From NCBI RefSeq assembly GCF_900187605.1, contig NZ_FYEA01000013.1, positions 124,001-188,000 of the forward strand: a DNA stretch of 64,000 nt, read 5' to 3'. Both the position numbers and the translations under genes were made by a program. The DNA comes from Pseudomonas sp. Irchel 3H7. GTDB taxonomy: Bacteria; Pseudomonadota; Gammaproteobacteria; Pseudomonadales; Pseudomonadaceae. Under the pieces are notes generated by a model. That model worked only from the letters and a program-made list of their open reading frames with translations, searched no databases and was not told the origin of the DNA. Shown in pieces: positions 42,323 to 51,103 of the stretch (positions are counted from its first letter, which is position 1; every line of letters starts with the position of its first letter).

Positions 42323-42868
42323 ATGACCTTTAGAGCCCTGATTACCCTCGCCGAGGGCATCGATGATCTGCAAAGCGTGACCCTGATCGACGTGCTGCGC
42401 CGCGCCGGTATCGAAGTGGTGGCCGCCAGTATTGAAGGACGACGCATGCTGACCTGCGCGCGTGGCACACGCCTGACCGCCGACGGCATGCTGGTCGATG
42501 TGCTGGCGCAAACCTTTGACCTGATCGTCCTGCCCGGCGGTGTTGTCGGTTCACAACACCTGGCCGCGCACCAACCTCTGCAACAGTTGCTCAAGGATCA
42601 GGCCAGCGCCGGACGCCTGTTCGCCGCCATCGCCGAATCCCCGGCCGTCGCCCTGCAAACCTTCGGCGTGCTGCGCCAGCGGCGCATGACCTGCCTGCCC
42701 AGCGCCAGCCATCAACTCTCGGGCTGTACGTTTGTTGATCAACCGGTGGTGGTCGACGGCAACTGCATCACCGCACAAGGCTCCAGCGCTGCGCTGGAGT
42801 GTGCCTTGACGCTGGTCGAGCAACTCGGCGGCAAGGCCTTGCGGGGGAAAGTGGCGGGGGAGTTGTAG
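42323..42868 (+). CDS. DJ-1/PfpI-like protein lacking the nucleophile cysteine
   Basis: 181 residues with the DJ-1/YajL look throughout: AEGIDDLQSVTLIDVLRRAG keeps the conserved Glu, then LIVLPGGVVGSQHL, and CITAQGSSAALECALTLVEQ. The elbow that normally reads AICAGP is AIAESPAVAL, so the reactive Cys is replaced by Ala. The usual glyoxalase/deglycase chemistry should therefore be lost or changed. It runs toward the convergent MFS gene, 12 bases away. Confidence 0.82.
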   Translation: MTFRALITLAEGIDDLQSVTLIDVLRRAGIEVVAASIEGRRMLTCARGTRLTADGMLVDVLAQTFDLIVLPGGVVGSQHLAAHQPLQQLLKDQASAGRLFAAIAESPAVALQTFGVLRQRRMTCLPSASHQLSGCTFVDQPVVVDGNCITAQGSSAALECALTLVEQLGGKALRGKVAGEL

Positions 42869-42880
42869 GTCTGGATCGCT

Positions 42881-44119
42881 TCAGACCTTCACCTCTTCCA
42901 CCGGCACATGCATCCGATCGCGGTTAGCCAGCGTCGGAAACAATTTGATCCACGTCCCCGTCACCACCAGCGTGCCGATCCCGCCCATCACCACCGCCGG
43001 CACCGTGCCGAACCAGTGGGCGGTGACGCCGGATTCGAATTCGCCCAACTGGTTCGAGGCGCCGATGAACAGCCCGTTCACCGCGCTGACCCGGCCACGC
43101 ATTTCGTCCGGGGTTTCCAGCTGCACGAAAGACGCGCGGATGACCATGCTGATCATGTCCGCCGCGCCGAGCACCACCAACACCGCCAGCGAAAACCAGA
43201 ACGAGGTCGACAGGCCGAAGGCAATGGTCGCGACGCCAAACACCCCAACCGCGGTGAACATCACCCGGCCAACATTGCGTTCCACGGCAAATCGCGCGAG
43301 GAACAGCGACATGCCCAATGCGCCGACCGCCGGTGCCGAACGCAGCAACCCGAGGCCCCACGGCCCGGTCAGCAGAATGTCTTTGGCAAATACCGGCAGC
43401 AGCGCCGTGGCGCCGCCGAGCAACACCGCAAACAGATCCAGCGAAATCGCCCCGAGAATGTCCGGGCGGCTGCGAATGAAACGAATCCCCGCGAGCAACG
43501 AGTCCAGTGTGGCTTTGCCTTTATTCAGCGGCGTTTGCCGCGCGGGCAGGTTGAGCATCAGCGTGCAAGCGATCACATAGAGCAGCACTGTCGGGCCATA
43601 AACCCAGACACTGCCGAATGCATAGAGCAAACCGCCCAGCGCCGGGGCGACGATCGTTGCCGACTGCTGCGCTGACTGCGCCGCCGCCACTGCCCGAGGA
43701 AACAGCGCGCTGGGCACGATGCTCGGCAGCAGTGCCTGCGTGGTCGGCATCTCGAACGAACGCGCCGCGCCGAGCAGGAAGGCGAGGATGAAGATCATCT
43801 CGCGGGTGACGTGATCGGTGGCGCTGCCGATGGCCAGCGCCAGGGCGATCAACGCCTGCAACGACTGACAGATCGCCGCGACTTTGCGCCGGTCGTAGCG
43901 GTCGGCGACATGCCCGGTGTGCAGCATGAACAGCACGCGCGGGGCGAATTCAACCAGCCCGACCAGACCCAGATCGAGGACGTTACCGGTCAATTGGTAG
44001 AGGTTCCAGCCAATCGCCACGGTGAGCATCTGGAAACCGCTGGCGGTAAAAATCCGCGCGAACCAGAAAGCGAGAAACGGACGATGGTGACGTAACAGCA
44101 GGGGCTCTTGACTGGGCAT
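42881..44119 (-). CDS. MFS exporter, EntS-like
   Basis: 412 residues with twelve helices. The opening RPFLAFWFARIFTASGFQML, GHVADRYDRRKVAAICQSLQ (the loop 2-3 motif) and FILAFLLGAARSFEMPTTQA then LLPSIVPSALFPRAVA resemble EntS and related drug or siderophore exporters. No siderophore genes are near, so the substrate is open. ATG 44119 was chosen because upstream in-frame sequence shows no similarity. Divergent from cioA across a 392-base gap. Confidence 0.83.
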   Translation of the reverse strand: MPSQEPLLLRHHRPFLAFWFARIFTASGFQMLTVAIGWNLYQLTGNVLDLGLVGLVEFAPRVLFMLHTGHVADRYDRRKVAAICQSLQALIALALAIGSATDHVTREMIFILAFLLGAARSFEMPTTQALLPSIVPSALFPRAVAAAQSAQQSATIVAPALGGLLYAFGSVWVYGPTVLLYVIACTLMLNLPARQTPLNKGKATLDSLLAGIRFIRSRPDILGAISLDLFAVLLGGATALLPVFAKDILLTGPWGLGLLRSAPAVGALGMSLFLARFAVERNVGRVMFTAVGVFGVATIAFGLSTSFWFSLAVLVVLGAADMISMVIRASFVQLETPDEMRGRVSAVNGLFIGASNQLGEFESGVTAHWFGTVPAVVMGGIGTLVVTGTWIKLFPTLANRDRMHVPVEEVKV

Positions 44120-44336
44120 CTGAAGGCAGGTCTGGCTCGAGGGGAACCGCGAGGTTATCACCAGTCTGTAACAGGAAGTTGCTATGACAAAAAATTTAGT
44201 TAGCCAGACATCGATTTCCACAAGCTCGCCGCAAGAAATCCATTGCAGAGCATTGCCACGCCGATGAGGCAACTTGTCACGCGGCAAACGACCACGCAGT
44301 TCATCGGCAAAAATGGGACTACTCTTTTAACGTTGC

Positions 44337-44350
44337 TTGATCCAGATCAA
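44337..44350. promoter_or_regulatory. ANR/FNR box upstream of cioAB
   Basis: TTGATCCAGATCAA is a perfect TTGAT-N4-ATCAA palindrome 162 bases before the cioA start. In P. aeruginosa ANR represses cioAB at low oxygen (established knowledge), which fits a site here. The rest of the 44120-44511 gap has no gene. Confidence 0.75.
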
Positions 44351-44511
44351 GACCTAGAAGGAATTGATCCGGTGGCCAGTTGGCCAGACTCCCTGCGTTG
44401 CGATGGTTGTTTAAAAAGAACGAATCAGAATTCGCCGCACTCCATATCCGTGGGGGCAGTGGGTGCAGGCCTCCGGGTCCGCAGCCGGTATTACCTGACA
44501 GAGGAAGCCAT

Positions 44512-45960
44512 ATGTTCGGTTTAGAGGCACTAGATCTCGCCCGAATTCAGTTCGCGTTCACCATTTCGTTCCACATCCTGTTCCCGGCCATCACCATCGG
44601 CCTGGCGAGTTACCTCGCGGTACTCGAAGGCCTGTGGCTGAAAACCCGCAACGACACCTACCGTGACCTCTACCATTTCTGGTCGAAGATTTTTGCCGTC
44701 AACTTCGGCATGGGCGTGGTCTCGGGGTTGGTCATGGCCTACCAGTTCGGCACCAACTGGAGCCGTTTCTCGGACTTCGCCGGCGCCGTCACCGGGCCGT
44801 TGCTGACTTATGAAGTACTCACAGCATTCTTCCTCGAGGCCGGTTTCCTCGGGGTGATGCTGTTTGGCTGGAACAAGGTCGGGCGCGGACTGCACTTCTT
44901 TTCCACCGTCATGGTGGCGATCGGTACGCTGATTTCGACGTTCTGGATTCTCGCTTCCAACAGCTGGATGCAGACCCCGCAGGGCTTCGAAATTGTTAAC
45001 GGGCAAGTCATTCCCACCGATTGGCTGGCGATCATTTTCAACCCTTCGTTCCCGTATCGCCTGATGCACATGGCGACGGCGGCGTTCGTCGCGACGGCAT
45101 TCTTTGTCGGCTCCTCGGCGGCCTGGCACTTGCTGCGCGGCAAGGACAACCCGGCGATCCGCACCATGCTGTCGATGGCAATGTGGATGGCGCTGATCGT
45201 CGCGCCGATCCAGGCCGTCATCGGCGACTTTCATGGTTTGAATACGCTCAAGCACCAACCGGCAAAAATCGCTGCGATCGAAGGTCACTGGGAAAACCAC
45301 GGTGACGAGGCAACGCCGCTGATCCTGTTCGGCTGGCCGGACATGAAAGAAGAGAAGACCAAATACGCCGTGGAGATTCCGTACCTCGGCAGCTTGATAC
45401 TCACCCACTCGCTGGACAAACAGGTGCCAGCGCTCAAGGAATTCCCGCCGGAAGACCGGCCCAATTCGACCATCGTGTTCTGGTCGTTCCGGATCATGGT
45501 CGGCCTCGGTTTCCTGATGATCTTCACCGGTCTGTGGAGTTTGTGGCTGCGTAAACGCGACACGCTCTACACCTCACGTCCGTTCCTGTATCTGGCGTTG
45601 TGGATGGGGCCGTCCGGTCTGATTGCGATTCTCGCTGGCTGGTTCACCACCGAAATCGGTCGTCAGCCGTGGGTGGTCTATGGGCTGATGCGCACGGCGG
45701 ACGCGTCCTCCAACCATAGCTTCATGCAGATGAGCATCACCCTGATCATGTTTGTGGTGGTGTACTTCGCGCTGTTCGGCGCAGGTCTGGGCTACATGAT
45801 GCGTCTGGTGCGCAAAGGGCCGAAGATCAGCGAGGGCACGGAAACGCCCGACGGTGGTCCAGGCAAGAAACGCACACCGGCCCGTCCGTTGTCCGCTGCC
45901 GACGACTCGGCCGATGCCGATCACGGCGACGACGACATTCGCGTGACCAAGGAGATTTGA
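44512..45960 (+). CDS. cioA: Cytochrome bd-type (cyanide-insensitive) ubiquinol oxidase subunit I
   Basis: 482 residues. MFGLEALDLARIQFAFTISF HILFP holds the first heme-ligand His; GRQPWVVYGLMRTADA is the conserved CydA signature. The quinol-binding Q-loop is the short type, as in the Pseudomonas cyanide-insensitive oxidase CioA. Membrane enzyme that passes electrons from ubiquinol to oxygen. ATG 44512 has GAGGA upstream; the frame is open further 5' but lacks similarity. The C-terminal tail is polar and acidic. The cioB gene follows after 3 bases. Confidence 0.94.
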   Translation: MFGLEALDLARIQFAFTISFHILFPAITIGLASYLAVLEGLWLKTRNDTYRDLYHFWSKIFAVNFGMGVVSGLVMAYQFGTNWSRFSDFAGAVTGPLLTYEVLTAFFLEAGFLGVMLFGWNKVGRGLHFFSTVMVAIGTLISTFWILASNSWMQTPQGFEIVNGQVIPTDWLAIIFNPSFPYRLMHMATAAFVATAFFVGSSAAWHLLRGKDNPAIRTMLSMAMWMALIVAPIQAVIGDFHGLNTLKHQPAKIAAIEGHWENHGDEATPLILFGWPDMKEEKTKYAVEIPYLGSLILTHSLDKQVPALKEFPPEDRPNSTIVFWSFRIMVGLGFLMIFTGLWSLWLRKRDTLYTSRPFLYLALWMGPSGLIAILAGWFTTEIGRQPWVVYGLMRTADASSNHSFMQMSITLIMFVVVYFALFGAGLGYMMRLVRKGPKISEGTETPDGGPGKKRTPARPLSAADDSADADHGDDDIRVTKEI

Positions 45961-45963
45961 ATC

Positions 45964-46971
45964 ATGGGTATTGATCTTCCGCTGATCTGGGCCGTGATCA
46001 TCATCTTCGGCATCATGATGTACGTGGTCATGGACGGCTTCGACCTGGGGATCGGGATTCTCTTCCCGTTCATCCCCGGCAAAGTCGACCGTGACGTGAT
46101 GATGAATACGGTCGCACCGGTCTGGGACGGCAACGAAACCTGGCTGGTATTGGGCGGCGCGGCGTTGTTCGGCGCGTTCCCGCTGGCCTATTCGGTGGTG
46201 TTGTCGGCGCTGTACCTGCCGCTGATTTTCATGCTGATTGGTCTGATCTTCCGCGGTGTAGCGTTCGAATTCCGCTTCAAGGCCAAGGATGACAAACGTC
46301 ACCTGTGGGACAAGGCTTTTATCGGCGGCTCGGTGGCGGCGACTTTCTTCCAGGGTGTGGCGCTGGGCGCGTTCATCGACGGCTTGCCGGTGGTCAACCG
46401 GCAGTTCGCCGGCGGCTCACTCGACTGGCTGACGCCGTTCACAATGTTCTGCGGCGCCGCGCTGGTGGTGGCCTATGCCTTGCTTGGCTGCACCTGGCTG
46501 ATCATGAAAACCGAAGGCAAGCTCCAGGAACAGATGCATGACCTGGCAAGGCCATTGGCTTTCGTACTGCTGGCCGTGATCGGTATTGTCAGTATCTGGA
46601 CGCCGCTGGCTCATCCGGATATTGCCACCCGCTGGTTCAGCATGCCGAACCTGTTCTGGTTCATGCCGGTGCCGATTCTGGTGCTGGTGACGATGTACGG
46701 TCTGATCCGCGCCGTGGCACGCAACGCCAACTACATGCCGTTCCTGCTGACGCTGGTGCTGATCTTCCTCGGCTACAGCGGTTTGGGCATCAGCCTGTGG
46801 CCGAACATCGTGCCGCCGTCGATCTCGATCTGGGACGCCGCCGCACCGCCGCAAAGCCAGGGCTTCATGCTGGTGGGCACGCTGTTCATCATCCCGTTCA
46901 TCCTCGGTTACACCTTCTGGAGCTACTACGTGTTCCGCGGCAAGGTTACCCATGAAGACGGTTATCACTAA
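45964..46971 (+). CDS. cioB: Cytochrome bd-type ubiquinol oxidase subunit II
   Basis: 335 residues, the usual CydB/CioB length, about eight helices. The opening LPLIWAVIIIFGIMMYVVMD then GFDLGIGILFPF and VWDGNETWLVLGGAALFGAF are diagnostic. It begins 3 bases after cioA. A single REP element follows its stop and precedes the small third gene. Confidence 0.95.
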   Translation: MGIDLPLIWAVIIIFGIMMYVVMDGFDLGIGILFPFIPGKVDRDVMMNTVAPVWDGNETWLVLGGAALFGAFPLAYSVVLSALYLPLIFMLIGLIFRGVAFEFRFKAKDDKRHLWDKAFIGGSVAATFFQGVALGAFIDGLPVVNRQFAGGSLDWLTPFTMFCGAALVVAYALLGCTWLIMKTEGKLQEQMHDLARPLAFVLLAVIGIVSIWTPLAHPDIATRWFSMPNLFWFMPVPILVLVTMYGLIRAVARNANYMPFLLTLVLIFLGYSGLGISLWPNIVPPSISIWDAAAPPQSQGFMLVGTLFIIPFILGYTFWSYYVFRGKVTHEDGYH

Positions 46972-46972
46972 A

Positions 46973-47001
46973 CCTGTGGGAGCGTGCTCGCTCGCGATGG
47001 C
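46973..47001. repeat. Single REP between cioB and the DUF2474 gene
   Basis: CCTGTGGGAGCGTGCTCGCT then CGCGATGG, one copy of the GTGGGAGCGAGCTTGCTCGC variant. It sits inside the operon, where it could alter mRNA stability between cioB and the small gene. Confidence 0.7.
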
Positions 47002-47041
47002 GTCGGCAGCGGCGCCATCGATCTGACTGAGGATCGAAACA

Positions 47042-47209
47042 ATGCCCGGCAAACATTCCCTGCACGACATTGAAGAAGCCGAAAAAAAACCGCTGTGGCT
47101 GCGGCTCGGCTGGTTGGCCCTGATCTGGGTCGGTAGCGTCGGTGTGCTGTTTATCGCCGCCAGCCTGATGCGTATGTTCATGAACGCGGCAGGCCTGACC
47201 ACGCACTGA
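47042..47209 (+). CDS. DUF2474 family small membrane protein, third cio gene
   Basis: 55 residues: MPGKHSLHDIEEAEKKPLWL, one helix (LGWLALIWVGSVGVLFIAAS), then LMRMFMNAAGLTTH. This charged start, single helix and location right after a cioAB pair are the mark of DUF2474 proteins, thought to be small accessory subunits comparable to CydX. GAGGA lies 8 bases before the ATG. A rho-independent terminator follows. Confidence 0.85.
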   Translation: MPGKHSLHDIEEAEKKPLWLRLGWLALIWVGSVGVLFIAASLMRMFMNAAGLTTH

Positions 47210-47246
47210 ATCATCCCCGTCCCGGCGCCTTCGGGTACGGCTTTGC

Positions 47247-47272
47247 AACCCTCCTCACGGAGGGTTTTTTTT
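47247..47272. terminator. Rho-independent terminator of cio operon
   Basis: AACCCTCC-TCAC-GGAGGGTT followed by six further T. It lies 38 bases after the DUF2474 stop and just before the 3' end of the convergent rlmG gene. Confidence 0.9.
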
Positions 47273-47281
47273 GTCTGAAGG

Positions 47282-48406
47282 TTACTTGCGGGCCTTGAGG
47301 ATCACGAATTTCGGCGTGGCAGCCACTTGCTCGACGCCGCGGAACAGCCGCGCCAGTTTGCTGTGGTAACCCAGATGGCGGTTGCCGACGATGTACAGCG
47401 CGCCACCCACCACCAGCGCTTCGCGCGCCTGCTGGAACATGCGCCAGGCGAGGAAATCGCCCACTACCTGCTGCTGATGGAATGGCGGATTGCACAGCAC
47501 CACGTCCAGTGATTGCGGGTCCTGGCCGGCCAAGCCATCGCCGGCACGCACGATGACCTCGCGATCGCCCAGCGCTGCCTGCCAGTTCTCGGCAGCCGAT
47601 TGCACGGCCATGAACGATTCGTCGACCAGTGTGTAATGCGCATCGGGGTTTTGTAGTGCACTCGCGATGGCCAGAACACCATTACCACAGCCCAGATCGG
47701 CGACTCGGGCACTGCCAAGGTTTTTCGGCAGGTGCGGGAGGAAGGCACGTGTGCCGATGTCCAGACCTTCGCGGCAAAACACGTTGGCGTGGTTGAGCAA
47801 TTCGATCGACGGCTCGTCGAGGCGATATCGCGAAGGGTAGGGCGACACGGCCGGGGCTTTGGCTTCTGGCGTGGCGATCAACAGCCGTGCCTTTTTTACC
47901 GCTAGCGAGGCTTGTACCGGACCGATGTAGCGTTCAAGCAGATCACCGGCAGCGCGTGGCAGGTGTTTGACCATCGCCGCTGCGATCACTTCGGCGCCGG
48001 GTGCGAGTTGCCCTTGCAAGCGGATCAATTGTTCTTCCAGCAGCGCGAGGGTTTTCGGCACGCGGATCAGTACCCGGTCGAACGGTCCGACCAATGGTTC
48101 GCTGGCGGGTATCCCGCGAACAGCGTCAAACGCCTGGCCATTGCGCAGCAGGTTTTTCTCCAGCCCCTGAAAACCCAGGAATGAGTCACCACTGCTACTG
48201 ACCTTGACCTTGCCCGACAGACTGGCAGCCAAAGCACCGAAGCTGTCGTTGAGCACCAATACGCGGGTGTCGGCCATCGGTTGCTGCGCCGCCAGATGGT
48301 TGAGCAGGTATTCGTCGGCGGCATCGAAGGCTTGCAGCGGTTCATTCTGCTGTTCAGGCTGGCGGATCAGATCGAGCTGGGCAAAGGGCGTATCAAGCAA
48401 AGGCAT
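47282..48406 (-). CDS. rlmG: 23S rRNA (guanine-N2)-methyltransferase RlmG
   Basis: 374 residues (E. coli RlmG 378). The N-terminal pseudo-methylase half has LQAFDAADEYLLNHL and RVLIRVPKTLALLEEQLIRL; the C-terminal catalytic half has ARVADLGCGNGVLAIASALQ and the NPPFHQQQ motif, followed by LYIVGNRHLGYHSKL. It methylates G1835 of 23S rRNA in E. coli. The similarity spans the whole chain and fits RlmG better than RsmC. ATG 48406 starts the conserved MPLLDTPF. Confidence 0.9.
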   Translation of the reverse strand: MPLLDTPFAQLDLIRQPEQQNEPLQAFDAADEYLLNHLAAQQPMADTRVLVLNDSFGALAASLSGKVKVSSSGDSFLGFQGLEKNLLRNGQAFDAVRGIPASEPLVGPFDRVLIRVPKTLALLEEQLIRLQGQLAPGAEVIAAAMVKHLPRAAGDLLERYIGPVQASLAVKKARLLIATPEAKAPAVSPYPSRYRLDEPSIELLNHANVFCREGLDIGTRAFLPHLPKNLGSARVADLGCGNGVLAIASALQNPDAHYTLVDESFMAVQSAAENWQAALGDREVIVRAGDGLAGQDPQSLDVVLCNPPFHQQQVVGDFLAWRMFQQAREALVVGGALYIVGNRHLGYHSKLARLFRGVEQVAATPKFVILKARK

Positions 48407-48584
48407 CGGGCGGGAACTCAGGGTAATCAACGGGGTGTTCCGCAGCCCTGACATTGTGCAGCGGAACCGACCGAGTGTAATGCAACGCTTAACGTTCGCG
48501 TCATCACTCTGGAGGGTCTCGAATGGTACGTTTTTTTCTTCTTTATTACCCGCAAGTTTTCTATGGGAGGCAAGGCTGGATCGA

Positions 48585-49298
48585 CTAGATGATCCCGGCT
48601 CTGGCGGCCGCTATGACAGCGGAAATCTTGTTGCAGACGTTGAGCTTCTCGATGACGTTCTGCACGTGGTAGTTCACGGTGCGCTCGCTCAGGCTGAGGA
48701 TCTTCGAGATTTCATAGGCTGTCTTGCCTCCCGCGGACAATTGCAGAACCTCCAGCTCTCGCGGCGAAAGGTGTGGTTGGCGGGGTTTGAGGGACTCTGC
48801 CGGCAGGGTTCGGGCAAACAGCTCACTCAGGTGACTGGTGGCGTAGAACATATAACCAAAGTGCTCATACAGCTCCAGAGGACTGATCGGACAGTGTTTG
48901 CGCGCCAGGCTGATAATGCTGCACAAGCCGCTTTGCTCATGATGGAACGACTGGGACCAGCCATGTTGCATACCGTGATGCTGTAATCCTTGCCATAACG
49001 GTCGAGTATTTGCGAATACCGACTCGCACCAGACAATAGGCGACATCGAGTGATTGCAGTGTGCTATTAGTGGGTCAACTTTGCTGTAATTGTTTTTCTC
49101 GTATTGTGAATTCCATTCGTCAGGGTAGTTGTTGATTTGAAAGGTTTTAAGAGGCATATCGCGATGTAGTGAAACAACTGAAATTGCACAAAAATTGAAT
49201 CCGAGATTTTCTGCGAATTGCAATAATATCGGATAGGCAGTCTCTACTCCGTTGGCAAAAGTCAGTCTTTTTAACTGTGACTCCTTCCACGTTTCCAT
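48585..49298 (-). CDS. LuxR family regulator with autoinducer-binding domain (orphan)
   Basis: 237 residues, the classic length. N-terminal acyl-homoserine-lactone domain keeps the expected ligand-site residues: NNYPDEWNSQYEKNNYSKVD (Trp, Tyr, Tyr, Asp) and SPIVWCE (Trp). The C-terminal helix-turn-helix is LSPRELEVLQLSAGGKTAYE then ISKILSLSERTVNYHVQNVI. No luxI synthase gene occurs in the window. ATG 49298 has GGAG nine bases upstream; a longer frame exists but is AT-rich with no similarity. The gene and its 282-base upstream gap are AT-richer than the surroundings, which suggests acquisition. Confidence 0.88.
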   Translation of the reverse strand: METWKESQLKRLTFANGVETAYPILLQFAENLGFNFCAISVVSLHRDMPLKTFQINNYPDEWNSQYEKNNYSKVDPLIAHCNHSMSPIVWCESVFANTRPLWQGLQHHGMQHGWSQSFHHEQSGLCSIISLARKHCPISPLELYEHFGYMFYATSHLSELFARTLPAESLKPRQPHLSPRELEVLQLSAGGKTAYEISKILSLSERTVNYHVQNVIEKLNVCNKISAVIAAARAGII

Positions 49299-49580
49299 CT
49301 CTGAACACTCCACTGGCGTTGCGGGGGGCGCCGAATGGATCCAAAGGATCCGGCACGAAACGAAGTGTAGGATGTTTCTTACAATAAGCTTTAAATTTTT
49401 TCGAGATTGCAGATAGCCAAATATCCATAAAGCGTTCTTAGGATGCGCGATTTTTATATTGATGTTGTCATCTGATAATACTGCCGACTTGCTTAATTGA
49501 TTGAATGTCATTACCAATCATCAGTGTTTAGACCAGTTAATTTGCGCGACACTGTCGGCAATCGTTCAATGGAGTGTCCC

Positions 49581-50357
49581 ATGACTGCCAGCGCAGAGAA
49601 GTACACCACGCAGACGTTGCTCGATGTCCAACCCCTGACCTCGAGCCTGTTTACCCTGCGCACCAGCCGGGATGCCGGTTTCCGCTTCCGCGCCGGGCAG
49701 TTCGCCAGGCTGGGTGTGAGCAAAGCCGATGGCAGCATCGTGTGGCGCGCGTATTCGATGGTGTCGTCGCCTTTTGACGAGTTTCTCGAGTTCTTTTCCA
49801 TCGTCGTGCCGGGCGGGGAGTTCACCAGTGAGCTGAGCCGGTTGCAGGTCGGCGACACCTTGCTGGTGGATCGCCAGGCATTCGGCTACCTGACGCTAGA
49901 TCGCTTTGTCGACGGGCGCGATCTGTGGCTTTTGTCCACAGGCACCGGGGTGGCGCCGTTTCTGTCGATCCTGCAGGACTTCGAAGTCTGGGAGAAATTC
50001 GAGCGCATCATTCTGGTGTACAGCGTGCGCGAAGCGCGGGAGTTGGCTTATCAGGAGTTGATTGCCGGACTTACGCAGCGTGAATACCTCAGCGAATACG
50101 CGCACAAATTGCAGTTCATCGCCACGGTGACGCGTGAAGCGCACCCCGGTGCACTGCACGGGCGCATCACCACATTGATTGAAAGCGGTGAGCTGGAGCG
50201 CGCAGCGGGCGTGGCGCTGTCGGCGGAGCACTCGCGGGTCATGCTGTGCGGCAATCCGCAGATGATCGATGACACACGCGCGTTGCTGAAAAAGCGCCAC
50301 ATGAGCCTAAGCCTGACTCGCCGGCCCGGTCAGGTGGCGGTGGAAAACTACTGGTAA
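49581..50357 (+). CDS. fpr: Ferredoxin/flavodoxin-NADP+ reductase
   Basis: 258 residues, the same as Pseudomonas Fpr. FAD site FRFRAGQFARLGVS and WRAYSMVSSPFDE; NADPH site LLSTGTGVAPFLSI; HSRVMLCGNPQMIDDTRAL; and the Pseudomonas-type C-terminus GQVAVENYW that stacks on FAD. It shuttles electrons between NADPH and ferredoxin, often in oxidative stress. The ATG has GGAG closely upstream. No finR regulator lies beside it here; the neighbour is the LuxR gene, divergent. Confidence 0.92.
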   Translation: MTASAEKYTTQTLLDVQPLTSSLFTLRTSRDAGFRFRAGQFARLGVSKADGSIVWRAYSMVSSPFDEFLEFFSIVVPGGEFTSELSRLQVGDTLLVDRQAFGYLTLDRFVDGRDLWLLSTGTGVAPFLSILQDFEVWEKFERIILVYSVREARELAYQELIAGLTQREYLSEYAHKLQFIATVTREAHPGALHGRITTLIESGELERAAGVALSAEHSRVMLCGNPQMIDDTRALLKKRHMSLSLTRRPGQVAVENYW

Positions 50358-50360
50358 ACA

Positions 50361-50383
50361 AACGGCGCCTCGAAGGCGCCGTT
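50361..50383. terminator. Hairpin between convergent fpr and mscL
   Basis: AACGGCGCCT-CGA-AGGCGCCGTT, a 10-bp perfect stem followed by GTTTCT on the plus strand and preceded by AAAC. It can end both transcripts. Confidence 0.75.
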
Positions 50384-50403
50384 GTTTCTATCGTGCACAG
50401 AAT

Positions 50404-50817
50404 TCAGGGCCGGGTGTTCTGGGCCTTGAGCAAGTCGCGGATCTCGCCGAGCAACTCTTCTTCCTTGGTCGGAACCGGTGGCAGGGTAGGGGCCACGGCT
50501 TCTTCGCGTTTGAGACGGTTGATGGCTTTGACGCCCATGAAGATCGCGAAAGCGACGATCACGAAGTCCAGAACACTCTGGATGAACTTGCCGTAAGCCA
50601 GCATGACCGCAGGGGCATTGCCCTCGGCGGCCTTGAGCGTGATGGCCAAGTCACTGAAATCCACCCCACCGATCAGCAGGCCGATTGGCGGCATGATCAC
50701 GTCACCGACAAACGACGAAACAATCTTGCCGAAGGCCGCACCGATGATGATACCGACGGCCATGTCGACCACATTGCCTTTGACCGCGAAGGCCTTGAAC
50801 TCACTTAGCACGCCCAT
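50404..50817 (-). CDS. mscL: Large-conductance mechanosensitive channel MscL
   Basis: 137 residues. The start SEFKAFAVKGNVVDMAVGII and IGAAFGKIVSSFVGDVIMPP (first helix and pore), the second helix FVIVAFAIFMGVKAINRLKR, and the charged C-terminal helix KEEELLGEIRDLLKAQ are diagnostic. Opens under membrane tension to release solutes on osmotic downshock. Stands alone. Confidence 0.96.
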   Translation of the reverse strand: MGVLSEFKAFAVKGNVVDMAVGIIIGAAFGKIVSSFVGDVIMPPIGLLIGGVDFSDLAITLKAAEGNAPAVMLAYGKFIQSVLDFVIVAFAIFMGVKAINRLKREEAVAPTLPPVPTKEEELLGEIRDLLKAQNTRP

Positions 50818-51103
50818 AGTTATTTCCTTGTTACAGATGAGTTTGGTGTACGCAGTGTAAATCAGCAAAACGCGTCCTGCGCGAAACACCTTCTTACAAT
50901 GCCCGTTTTTATCGACACATCAATCGGCGATTAGTTTGCAAAGTGCCATCAATCGCGCGCGAAATATACGGTAACTCGCTGATCGAACAGCCAATTTTCT
51001 CAATCATGGCGTTACGTTCTTTCTATTTATGTTCGACGTCGCAGGCCTCTAGCCTTGGCTTGGCGCATCTGGATGCGCCCCAAAATAACCAGAGGATCCT
51101 GAT

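Noticed and set aside
50930..51100. Possible OxyR site upstream of katB
   Set aside because: Some ATCG/CGAT repeats are visible, but not the four properly spaced half-sites; too weak to claim.
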